From Desulfobacteraceae bacterium (lineage in GTDB: Bacteria; Desulfobacterota; Desulfobacteria; Desulfobacterales; Desulfosalsimonadaceae): a stretch of 64,000 nucleotides of DNA. The notes beneath the pieces were generated by a model. That model made no database searches. It was not told the origin of the DNA and saw only the letters and a list, made by a program, of their open reading frames with translations. Every line of letters starts with the position of its first letter. Position 1 is the first letter of the stretch. Of the stretch, positions 1-7,600 are shown one piece after another. The translations under genes were made by a program, and so were the position numbers. The DNA lies in assembly GCA_014237465.1 (NCBI GenBank), contig JABZFM010000001.1:1-64000 (forward strand), written 5' to 3'.

Positions 1-1702
1 TGGTATCCGGCACTTCAATCTCTGAGGCCTTTCTGGTTAAAACATACTCTTGACCCTTTCTCTGGATAAAGCCGTTTTCCATAAGGCTGTGGGTGATTTC
101 CTCCACAAACAAGGGATTGCCGCCTGCCTTGCTTAACACAAGGTTTCTTAGCTCCGGAACAGCCTCTCCATCCTCAAGAATGGCCTGCACCAGTTCGGCG
201 CTTGAAGCTGTGCCGAGCTGATCAAGGCCGATTTTTGAGTAATAGGACTTGCTCCCCCAATGATGGATATATTCCGGGCGATAAAGAAGAATGAGCATAA
301 TACGGCTGCCGGGCAGTGAATCGATGAGGGATTGAATAAATTCTCCTGATGTTCTGTCCATCCAGTGGAGGTCATCTACAACAACCACGATTGGTTTATT
401 TTCACTCTCGCAAATCAGCAGATCTCTGATCGCTTCAAAGGTTTTTAGTTTTTTTACGGCGGGTTCGAGCTGTAAATATGCCTCATTATCAACTTTAACA
501 GATAAGAGCTCCTGAAAGGGAGACAAGGTGCTTTTAAACCGCTCATCAAGCTGGATGATTTTCTCTTTCATCTTTTTCTTGATGACAAATTCTAAATCCC
601 CCTCTTTGATATCAAAGTAAGACTTTAAAATATCGAGTATGGGAAGATAGGCCATGGAGCCGCCATAGTGGATACACCGTCCTTCAAGCCAGGTGTATTC
701 ATCCAGGGGCAGTCTGTTTCTCATTTCAAGAAGAAGTCTTGATTTTCCTACGCCAGCCTCTCCAACAATGCCCACAACCTGTCCTGATCCTGATTGAACT
801 TTTTCATATGCCTCCATCAGACCGGCCATGGAATTTTCCCGGCCCACAAACCGGGTGAGGCCCTTGGCAATTGAAGCGCCGATTCGGGAATCCACATCCC
901 CCTTTTTGATCAGCTCAAATGCTTCCTGAGGTTCCTTTTTTCCCTTAATCGTAACTTTTCCGAGGGGCTCAAATTCAAAGAACTCCCGGGCGATTTTATA
1001 TGTGTTGCCTGATACCAGAACAGTTCCGGGCTTGGCTGTACTTTCCATTCTGGCAGCTAGATTGGTGGTGTCACCCACTGCCGTGTAATCCATCCTGAGA
1101 TCATCGCCTATGGAAGCCACGATTACCGGCCCGGAGTTAAGCCCGATCCGCATTTTAAAATCTATTCCTCGTTCATTCTTTAGCTTTTCACCATATTTTT
1201 CTATCGCTTTTTGAATAGATAACGATGCATAACAAGCCCGCTGGGCATGATCCTCATGTGCCACCGGTGCACCAAACAGCGCCATGACACCATCTCCCGT
1301 AAACTGGTTGATGGTGCCTTCAAATTTGTGAATCTCATCCATAAGAACCTTGAAACATCCATCCATAATTTGGTGGACCTGCTCAGGATCAAGCTTCTCC
1401 GACATCGAGGTAAACCCAGCCACATCTGCAAAAAGGACCGTCACCAGCTTCCGTTCACCCTCGATGGAACTGCGTGAAGTCAGAATTTTATCAGCTAGGA
1501 ATTTGGGGGTGTAAGATTGGGGTTCGGAGTAGTCGGGGGGTTTTGTTGGTTCTTTCAGGCTGTGGCCGCATTCGCCGCAGAATTTATCACCCGGAATGTT
1601 TTCAGAGTTACACTGAGGGCAAAGCAATAAAAGCTTTGCACCACACTCACGGCAAAACTTTCTTGCCTCCTGATTTTCAGCCTGGCATTTAGGGCATTTC
1701 AT
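1..1702 (-). CDS. Cyclase/ATPase/TPR giant, type B (5' part only, runs off the window)
   Basis: The first 567 codons of a leftward gene are present; the rest lies beyond position 1. The protein starts MKCPKCQ and has two zinc ribbons (CxxC pairs), then a class III nucleotide cyclase domain with the metal aspartate motifs FADVAGFT and NQFTGDG and the motif YTAVGDTTNLAARM. A Walker A (GEAGVGKS) and a Walker B (VDDLHW) of a STAND/AAA_16-type ATPase follow. The reading frame is open from the ATG to the window edge and the last visible residues (EIEVPDT) align with the same stretch in the gene at 15780-19112, its closest relative here. A full copy should be about 1110 residues with a TPR tail. It lies 113 bp downstream of the type A gene and is probably co-transcribed with it. 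Family membership is clear; product (cAMP or cGMP) and stimulus are unknown. Confidence 0.9.
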   Translation of the reverse strand, partial: MKCPKCQAENQEARKFCRECGAKLLLLCPQCNSENIPGDKFCGECGHSLKEPTKPPDYSEPQSYTPKFLADKILTSRSSIEGERKLVTVLFADVAGFTSMSEKLDPEQVHQIMDGCFKVLMDEIHKFEGTINQFTGDGVMALFGAPVAHEDHAQRACYASLSIQKAIEKYGEKLKNERGIDFKMRIGLNSGPVIVASIGDDLRMDYTAVGDTTNLAARMESTAKPGTVLVSGNTYKIAREFFEFEPLGKVTIKGKKEPQEAFELIKKGDVDSRIGASIAKGLTRFVGRENSMAGLMEAYEKVQSGSGQVVGIVGEAGVGKSRLLLEMRNRLPLDEYTWLEGRCIHYGGSMAYLPILDILKSYFDIKEGDLEFVIKKKMKEKIIQLDERFKSTLSPFQELLSVKVDNEAYLQLEPAVKKLKTFEAIRDLLICESENKPIVVVVDDLHWMDRTSGEFIQSLIDSLPGSRIMLILLYRPEYIHHWGSKSYYSKIGLDQLGTASSAELVQAILEDGEAVPELRNLVLSKAGGNPLFVEEITHSLMENGFIQRKGQEYVLTRKASEIEVPDT

Positions 1703-1752
1703 TTTTCCCTCCATCAATGGAGAATTAAAGTTATTCCTTACATTGTCGCCAG

Positions 1753-1859
1753 GTAACTTCTCAATAAGTCCGGGCTATAAATGTGAGTTCACATATAACC
1801 CATGTAGCGGAAGGCTAAAGCCTTCCGCTACATCGCCCGGATTTATTGAGAGAATACGC
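1753..1859. repeat. Hairpin MITE-like element, copy 1, inserted at a gene end
   Basis: The two ends match as inverted repeats: one reads GTAACTTCTCAATAAGTCCG, and the other, reverse-complemented, reads GTATTCTCTCAATAAATCCG. Inside is a strong stem (TAGCGGAAGGC / GCCTTCCGCTA, 1805-1830). CGCCAG occurs on both sides (about 1747-1752 and 1859-1864), compatible with a target duplication. The undisturbed paralogue near 19150 has contiguous sequence here. The element supplies the stop codon of the type A cyclase gene. Confidence 0.75.
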
Positions 1860-4800
1860 CGCCAGTTCCTTTTCATATTTCTCAATCCAGCCGTCAGCGC
1901 CGCATTCTTTGAGAATCTCTATGGCTTTGTTCAGGTTTTCCTTGGCTTTCGGAATATCATCTTTTTGTTTAAAAAGATCAGCGTAAAGAGCGTAATCCTT
2001 TCCTAAACAAAACATCATGCCGTTTCTTTGGTCGGCTTCGATGGCTTGCCTGATCCATTTCTCTGCCTCTGTTAAATGCTCATCATCTATATTTAACAGA
2101 ATTTCTCCGATATATCTTTTCATCCAGCCGTCATAAGCATTAATCTTATTTTCAGAAACAAAGTTGTACATTGTTTTTAGATCAACATTTTTTTCATGAT
2201 TCATCACCATTGATCTTGCAACGGAAATTTTATTCAAATTCATATGCGATGGTAGCATTTTGCTTTGATTAAATAGTGAAATAGCGCCTAAATAATAGTT
2301 TTTTGATTTTTCATAATCGCCACGTTCATAGTATATATCCCCTAAAGTCCATTTTGTGTTAGCCCCAAATGAAATAAGGTTTATACGTTCGCAAAAGTTT
2401 AAGCCGTCAATGAGGTATTTCTCTGCATCGTTTAAAAGCCCCTTGTGGTAACAGGACTGACCATGACAGCTAAAAGTATAGGCCTTTGAAAGAATATCGC
2501 CACTGTCTTCTGCCAACTTTAGTGCTTCGCTGCTGGTTTTATATGCAAGATCAATCTTACCCTGTAAATTAAAAACAAAATAACCTTGAGCGCTTCTATT
2601 TAGTGCCATTCCCCATTTGCTTTTAGTGGTTTTAACGATATCCATCCAGTTTTGAAAATTTTCTGAGGCTTTATCAAATTCACAATTAAGCCCCATGGCA
2701 GGTCCCAGATGCGAAAGGGCTACAATCAATGAAAAATAATTACCAACTTCCGCTGAGTCTCTGATGGCTTTTTTTAATGTCTTGAATGCGTTTGGTACAT
2801 CTTCCTTAATCCAAAACAAATAAGATCCTTCAATCGTGTGTATCTGGCAGAGCCGCTTTTTATAATCGTATCTCAAGGCCAGGTCAACAACAGGTGCTAC
2901 GGCCTCCTTCGCTCTTGTATTATAATTTATTTGCAAAAAATAAAGACCTATTATCGTACGTGCATCGATTATTTTTTTCTGGACATCATCTGTCCGAGGA
3001 AGCCTCTCAAGGCATTCAATTCTTTTTTCCCCATAGGTAATGGCATCGTTAAATGAAGCTTTTTTAATTGCCTTTTTGCATATCAGCTTACAGTACTCTT
3101 CGCCTTTCTCAAAATTTTCTGCTTTTATGAAGTGATCGGATAACAACTCGTAGTGTTCGTCTATATTCTCTTTGTGTAATTCTTCAATGGTTCTTCCTAT
3201 TTTTTCGTGGAGTATTTTTTTTCTTTTGCCCAGTATCGTATCATAGACAACCTCTTGCGTCAGGGCGTGTTTAAAAATATAGGTGGATTGCGGATATATG
3301 CCCCTTTCATAGACAAGCTCCGTGTCTTTTAAAACCGAAAGGCGGGATAACAACTCCCTTTCAGGAAGCTCCGCCACCTTCTGAATCAACTCGTAGCTGA
3401 ACTCACGCCCTAAGACTGATCCGATCTGGAGCAGTTCCTTTGCGCCCTCAGACAGCGAGTCAACCCGGGACATGATCACATCCTGGATTGTTGAAGGGAT
3501 GGCGACATCTTTAAGATCTTTTACCAGACAATATTTCTTCTTCTGCTCTTCAATAATCCTTAAATCTTTTAGTGATTTTAAAAACTCTTCTATAAAAAAG
3601 GGCACACCCTCGGTTTTTTCAAGGACCAGCTCCTCGATTTCTATGTCGATCTCTGCTGTGCCCAAAAGGTGAGAAACCATGGCCAGGCTTTCCCGGTTGG
3701 AAAGCCGGTTTAAGTTGATCTGGCTGTGATATGATTTTCCTCCCCATGTGTGCACATACTCCGGCCTGTAAGTGAATATTAAAAATACCTGTGCCCCGGA
3801 AATGTTCTCAAGCAAGTTCTTAAAATATTCCTCGGAACTTCTGTCAATCCAGTGCAAATCTTCAACAGCGATAATCAAAGGCCTTATTTCGGAACCCTTT
3901 AAGGTAATTAAATGAACCGCAGACATGATGCGATCTTTTCTGGCCTCCGGACTCATGTCGATCTGATCGATACCGCTGTCTTTGACAGATAAAAGCTCAA
4001 GCAGGTAAGGAAGGATATTGGCTTCATCTATATCAATTGTTTTCAGCCACTTGGTGACTTTATTTTTTATTGTTGTGCAGTCATCGGTATCTAAGATATT
4101 AAAGTTTGATTTTAGAATATCGATGACCGGGTGATATGCTATTCCACGGCTATAGGAAAGGCACTTGCCTTCAAAAAAGCTCACATCTTCATTTGATACA
4201 CTCTTTCTAAATTCATACAATAGCCTTGATTTTCCAACACCTGCCTCGGCCATAATCGAAAATGCCTGTCCTCGGCCAGATTTGGACATCTTAAACCCAT
4301 CCAGCAGAATTTCAAGCTCCCTCTCTTTTCCGATAAAAGGAGTAAGGCCTCTTTCAGCACTCACATCAAATCTTGTACGTCTGGAACTGGTAGCGATTAC
4401 ACGATATATTTCAACTGGATCTTTTTTGCCTTTGATTGTTTTTTCGCCCAAAGCTTCAAAACGGAACAATCCTTCGGTGACCTTAAACGTATCCTCTGTT
4501 ACATAAGTTGATCCTGGCTCTGCCAGGCTCTCCATTCTTGATGCCAGATTTACCGTATCTCCCACAGCTTTAAATTCGACCCGAAGATCATTCCCAAGAG
4601 TTCCCACAACAACCGGGCCGGTATGAATGCCGATTCGCATTTTAAGTATTGGCAGGCTTGTTTTTTCCTGTTTTAGCTTATCGCTGAACTTTGACATTTC
4701 CAGATGAATGGCCATAGCAGATCGGATTGCACGCTGAGGGGCGTCTTCAAGTGCGATTGGGGCGCCAAACAGAGCCATTACTCCGTCACCGGTCATTTCA

Positions 4801-5222
4801 TTGACCGTACCCTCAAATTCATGGACCTTGTGGATTAATATTTCATAAACCTGGTCCATGATGCCATAGGCGTCCTCAGGGCCGAGGACCTCTGAAAGGG
4901 GGGTAAATCCGACCATGTCACAGAACATCACGGTGACCTGTTTGCGCTCGCCTTCGATTTTGCCCCTTTGGGCCAGGATTTTCTCAGTAAGTCCTTTGGG
5001 AAGATACCGCTGGATTTTCTCTAATTTATCATCAAAAGAGATTTCTTGAGGGAGTGGCTCGGAAGAGGGTATTGACAATTTGTGGCCGCATTCATCGCAA
5101 AACTTACTGCCGGGAGGATTTAATCTGCTGCATTCCGGACATGAAAGTTCCAATTTGCAACCACACTCGTTGCAGAATTTTGCCTCTTCACGATTATCAA
5201 TCTGGCACTTTGGGCATTTCAT
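1815..5222 (-). CDS. Cyclase/ATPase/TPR giant, type A (copy 1), C-terminus rewritten by a repeat
   Basis: The 1135-residue protein has two zinc ribbons (C3-C46), a class III cyclase domain at about 93-275 and an AAA_16/STAND-like ATPase from about 296. D102 (FCDMVGFT) and D146 (TGDG) are the metal aspartates, and N225/R229 lie in GDTVNLASR. Walker A is AEAGVGKS ending at S332, and Walker B is VEDLHW around D455. The long helical tail is TPR-like. No signal peptide or membrane segment is seen, so it is probably cytosolic. At the substrate-choosing positions it has E142 and K218 rather than the usual Lys/Asp or Lys/Thr of adenylate cyclases, so its product cannot be called. The last 13 or so residues (SLNKSGRCSGRL) come from the inserted hairpin element; the paralogue at 19148 ends EKEMAAM instead. 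It follows the micro-ORF cassette at 5602-6008. Confidence 0.92.
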   Translation of the reverse strand: MKCPKCQIDNREEAKFCNECGCKLELSCPECSRLNPPGSKFCDECGHKLSIPSSEPLPQEISFDDKLEKIQRYLPKGLTEKILAQRGKIEGERKQVTVMFCDMVGFTPLSEVLGPEDAYGIMDQVYEILIHKVHEFEGTVNEMTGDGVMALFGAPIALEDAPQRAIRSAMAIHLEMSKFSDKLKQEKTSLPILKMRIGIHTGPVVVGTLGNDLRVEFKAVGDTVNLASRMESLAEPGSTYVTEDTFKVTEGLFRFEALGEKTIKGKKDPVEIYRVIATSSRRTRFDVSAERGLTPFIGKERELEILLDGFKMSKSGRGQAFSIMAEAGVGKSRLLYEFRKSVSNEDVSFFEGKCLSYSRGIAYHPVIDILKSNFNILDTDDCTTIKNKVTKWLKTIDIDEANILPYLLELLSVKDSGIDQIDMSPEARKDRIMSAVHLITLKGSEIRPLIIAVEDLHWIDRSSEEYFKNLLENISGAQVFLIFTYRPEYVHTWGGKSYHSQINLNRLSNRESLAMVSHLLGTAEIDIEIEELVLEKTEGVPFFIEEFLKSLKDLRIIEEQKKKYCLVKDLKDVAIPSTIQDVIMSRVDSLSEGAKELLQIGSVLGREFSYELIQKVAELPERELLSRLSVLKDTELVYERGIYPQSTYIFKHALTQEVVYDTILGKRKKILHEKIGRTIEELHKENIDEHYELLSDHFIKAENFEKGEEYCKLICKKAIKKASFNDAITYGEKRIECLERLPRTDDVQKKIIDARTIIGLYFLQINYNTRAKEAVAPVVDLALRYDYKKRLCQIHTIEGSYLFWIKEDVPNAFKTLKKAIRDSAEVGNYFSLIVALSHLGPAMGLNCEFDKASENFQNWMDIVKTTKSKWGMALNRSAQGYFVFNLQGKIDLAYKTSSEALKLAEDSGDILSKAYTFSCHGQSCYHKGLLNDAEKYLIDGLNFCERINLISFGANTKWTLGDIYYERGDYEKSKNYYLGAISLFNQSKMLPSHMNLNKISVARSMVMNHEKNVDLKTMYNFVSENKINAYDGWMKRYIGEILLNIDDEHLTEAEKWIRQAIEADQRNGMMFCLGKDYALYADLFKQKDDIPKAKENLNKAIEILKECGADGWIEKYEKELAAYSLNKSGRCSGRL

Positions 5223-5532
5223 TTTTATTCACCAATCATCAAGATGCTTGAACAAAAAACCCCCAAAAAAAGAATTAACCCGGGCGGAACTACTGGTTGT
5301 ATTCGGTATGAATGTTTAGAAGGTAATAAGAAGAGGCGATGATTTTTTTTTGCCGTCGTTTGGGTAGATAGAGTATTCTAGAATTTAGTAATGGGTGTTG
5401 TCAAGAATTACTTTGGCTGATTTGAGAAAGGTTTTACGATCTGCCATATCATAGTATGAATTAATGGTGGTACAGGAGAATGTATTTGTTTTGTTGATTA
5501 TTTTGAAAAATTTATCAGCAATGGGAATTTCC

Positions 5533-5614
5533 CTGGATCGCATTGTACATGATAGCGATCTCAATTTTTTTTCAACTTTTTTTAGATTTGCTGATAATCA
5601 GCTATGCGATCCAG
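5533..5614 (-). promoter_or_regulatory. Conserved leader with mutually exclusive pairings, copy 1
   Basis: Two perfect 11-base arms, CTGGATCGCAT (5533-5543) and ATGCGATCCAG (5604-5614), can pair. A third segment GCGATC (5555-5560) can pair with the same downstream arm in the transcript. The first arm to be transcribed overlaps the stop codon of micro-ORF 4. The block recurs nearly unchanged at 22820-22901 before the other type A gene. This layout resembles a translation-sensitive leader, but that is inference. The 310 bp between it and the cyclase start hold no other gene that I can support. Confidence 0.4.
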
Positions 5615-5658
5615 AAAAATGAATAAATTGTGAAGTGGGTGGTTGGCATCGGGTTCAT
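5602..5658 (-). CDS. Micro-ORF 4 of the cassette, copy 1 (18 codons)
   Basis: The frame encodes MNPMPTTHFTIYSFFWIA. Its ATG overlaps the TGA of micro-ORF 3 (ATGA), which would allow translational coupling, and it has no separate strong ribosome binding site. The copy at 22889 has the same length. There the second half (TIYSFFWIA) is identical while codons 4-9 differ completely. It ends in WIA like micro-ORF 1. It is less certain than its three neighbours and might act only as a leader peptide over the inverted repeat that overlaps its stop. Confidence 0.4.
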   Translation of the reverse strand: MNPMPTTHFTIYSFFWIA

Positions 5659-5717
5659 ACAAACCATCCGAGAGTGAAACAATAAATAACGTTTGTGAGT
5701 ATTGTTAGAATGTCCAT
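5655..5717 (-). CDS. Micro-ORF 3 of the cassette, copy 1 (20 codons, hydrophobic)
   Basis: The frame encodes MDILTILTNVIYCFTLGWFV, a single hydrophobic stretch long enough to span or lie in a membrane. An AGGAGA ribosome binding site lies 7 bases before the ATG. The copy at 22942 differs by one synonymous base in the part compared. No known family is recognised. It lies between micro-ORFs 2 and 4, all reading towards the type A cyclase gene. Confidence 0.6.
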   Translation of the reverse strand: MDILTILTNVIYCFTLGWFV

Positions 5718-5816
5718 TTTATTTCTCCTTTTTTTATGATGTCATTTTGAAAATAAATGATTTGTTCTTTTCATATCGCTTCAGCGTTTCAGCATATCTT
5801 GTTTTCGGGTGATCGG

Positions 5817-5876
5817 TTAAGAGATGAAAAGAATGCCCATGTACAGATAATATCCGATGATCATTAATGTATCCAT
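5817..5876 (-). CDS. Micro-ORF 2 of the cassette, copy 1 (19 codons, hydrophobic)
   Basis: The frame encodes MDTLMIIGYYLYMGILFIS and is preceded by a GGGGGG ribosome binding site 7 bases from the ATG. In the second cassette (23105) the last five residues change to ALLIA, and the stop changes from TAA to TAG, but length and hydrophobicity are kept. It shares an opening M-(D/E)-(T/I)-L with micro-ORFs 1 and 3, suggesting the three arose by duplication. Function is unknown; a membrane micropeptide is the simplest reading. Confidence 0.62.
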   Translation of the reverse strand: MDTLMIIGYYLYMGILFIS

Positions 5877-5948
5877 TTTATTGCCCCCCTTTATAATTTG
5901 TTGTTATTGAAAATAATTGCGTCATCTCTTTGTTTTAGTGATGATCTT

Positions 5949-6008
5949 TTAAGCGATCCAGAGAATGGCATAAACAACGATGTGTCCGATTGTCAGTAAA
6001 GTTTCCAT
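5949..6008 (-). CDS. Micro-ORF 1 of the cassette, copy 1 (19 codons, hydrophobic)
   Basis: The frame encodes METLLTIGHIVVYAILWIA with a GGGGGAG ribosome binding site 5 bases before the ATG, the strongest of the set. The second copy (23259) differs only by Val to Ile. It is the first frame of the cassette after a candidate promoter at 6059-6074. No homologue is recognised. Alternatives include a type I toxin-like peptide or a small regulator of a membrane protein. Confidence 0.65.
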   Translation of the reverse strand: METLLTIGHIVVYAILWIA

Positions 6009-6058
6009 TTTGTCTCCCCCTTTTGTTGTGGTTTTTGTTGCCGTTTGATTATTAATAA

Positions 6059-6074
6059 TCCAATAAGCATGCCA
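6059..6074 (-). promoter_or_regulatory. Candidate sigma-54 type promoter before the micro-ORF cassette, copy 1
   Basis: On the minus strand TGGCATGCTTATTGGA resembles the -24/-12 pattern TGGCAC-N5-TTGCA, with the -12 GC changed to GG. It sits about 50 bases before micro-ORF 1 and is identical in the second cassette (23368-23383). Conservation may reflect recent duplication, so this is only a candidate. Confidence 0.3.
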
Positions 6075-6271
6075 AACCGCACAGGAAACTTTTAATAGCT
6101 TGTTTTGTTTGGGGATAATTTTTTTTCTGGTGAAATTTAGGGGCTGTGGTTGGAATGATTAAGACGCATATAATGAATGCTATGCATGGATTTTTGCGGT
6201 AATGATAGCTGTAGAATTCAGGAATTTCATAATCGGATTTCTCTTCATGGGGGCTGTGACCACATTTGTCA

Positions 6272-6417
6272 GTAATTACTCAATAAATCCGGGCAACAAT
6301 GCTCCGGGAGGGCATAAAGCCCTCCCCTACATGGTTTTGTATTAAATACCGTAGTGGCGGGGTTTATCCCCGCCAGATACTGAATCAACGTTTTGCCCAA
6401 GGTTATTGAGAACATAC
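6272..6417. repeat. Hairpin MITE-like element, copy 2
   Basis: Its ends read GTAATTACTCAATAAATCCG and, reverse-complemented, GTATGTTCTCAATAACCTTG, the same GTA-N4-CTCAATAA pattern as copy 1. The interior is different: one stem is GGGAGGGC/GCCCTCCC and another GGCGGGG/CCCCGCC. It lies between the end of the HD-GYP gene and the promoter region of the next cassette and may act as a transcription barrier there. Confidence 0.65.
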
Positions 6418-6444
6418 ATTTGCCAATGATAACTAACTGAGTAT

Positions 6445-7512
6445 TCAGCCATTATCAGTATAGCGTTGATGGATCGTTTTGAACGTCTCGATATTATCCA
6501 GCATGATCTTTACCAGCTCCGGATCAAACCGGCGACCGGAGCCTTGCCTTATGATTTGAAGCGTTTTATCAATATCGAATGCCTCCTTGTAGCATCGTCT
6601 GGACATCAATGCATCAAACACATCCGCTATGGAGATGATTCGGGATTCAAAAGGGATATTATCGCCTGATAAACCATCGGGATAGCCGGAACCGTCATAC
6701 CGCTCATGGTGGTGCCGAACCAGGTTGTACGCCATTACAAATGTCGGATGATTAACTTGTTCAAGCACCTTTTTCAGGGTCTGGGCGCCAATGGTTGTGT
6801 GAGTTTTCATTTTTTCAAACTCATCTTTTGCCAGTTCCCCCGGTTTCAGAAGAATACTGTCCGGTATGCCAACTTTGCCGATGTCATGCAGAGGGGAAAC
6901 ATTGTAAATATTTTCAATAAAATCATACGTTATTGACTGAGGGTATGTATTCCGGCTCTTTATTCGCTCGGATATAAACATACAGTATGATTGAACCCTC
7001 TTGAGATGCTCTCCGATTTCCGGATCACGGGACTCAGCCAGGTCCGCCAGCGAGAATATCATGGTATGATAGGCATTGATGATCTGTTGATTGGCCTTGC
7101 TTTCTGAGTGAATCAAGCGGTCATTAATGGTTTGAATCATATTCAGGCTGAGGCGATGGTTCTTCTCGACCAACGCCATAAAATCATGCTGATTGATTGT
7201 ATAACAAACCAAATCCGTATGAGCATGCACGGTCGCGGACCGATTGTTACCGGAGAGTAATGACATCTCACCAAAATATTCGCCGGTCTGAATCATGCCC
7301 AGGCTTCTCTCTCCACCGAAAAAATCCTTTACAACTCCGGCCCGGCCTTTGACCAATAAAAACATGGACTGGCCGGCATCCCCTTCTTTAAAGACGGTCT
7401 CTCCTTTTGTATAGGTTACCCGATGAAATCGCTCTGTGATGAGATTTAACTCATCTTCAGAAATTCCATCAAACAGCCTGTTTTTTTTAAGGTATTCGAT
7501 TAAATGATGCAT
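6445..7512 (-). CDS. Cyclic-nucleotide-binding HD-GYP phosphodiesterase
   Basis: Of 355 residues, about 10-125 form a cNMP-binding domain with a phosphate-binding cassette (GEYFGEMSLLSGNNRSA, E82 and R91). Residues about 145-345 form an HD-GYP domain with H169, H209-D210, HHH at 267-269 and the G276-Y277-P278 motif. HD-GYP domains typically hydrolyse c-di-GMP. The cNMP domain makes the enzyme a likely target of cAMP or cGMP made by the cyclases upstream. It starts 88 bp after the end of the cyclase gene at 7601-11185 and closes the operon-like run. It has no membrane segment or receiver domain. Both domains are clear; the signalling connection is inferred from domain logic and neighbours. Confidence 0.93.
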   Translation of the reverse strand: MHHLIEYLKKNRLFDGISEDELNLITERFHRVTYTKGETVFKEGDAGQSMFLLVKGRAGVVKDFFGGERSLGMIQTGEYFGEMSLLSGNNRSATVHAHTDLVCYTINQHDFMALVEKNHRLSLNMIQTINDRLIHSESKANQQIINAYHTMIFSLADLAESRDPEIGEHLKRVQSYCMFISERIKSRNTYPQSITYDFIENIYNVSPLHDIGKVGIPDSILLKPGELAKDEFEKMKTHTTIGAQTLKKVLEQVNHPTFVMAYNLVRHHHERYDGSGYPDGLSGDNIPFESRIISIADVFDALMSRRCYKEAFDIDKTLQIIRQGSGRRFDPELVKIMLDNIETFKTIHQRYTDNG

Positions 7513-7600
7513 ACGCAGCCTCGTTCCGGGAATCTTTCGTGAATCTTTTTGATAAGGGAATAAATTTTAACTCCTCCACGCTTTAAGTTAGAATAGGGTA

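Noticed and set aside
5507-5560. A further short frame starting MYNAIQG in both leaders (about 5515-5550)
   Set aside because: No ribosome binding site, the sequence after six residues diverges, and the conserved part is explained by the inverted-repeat arm.
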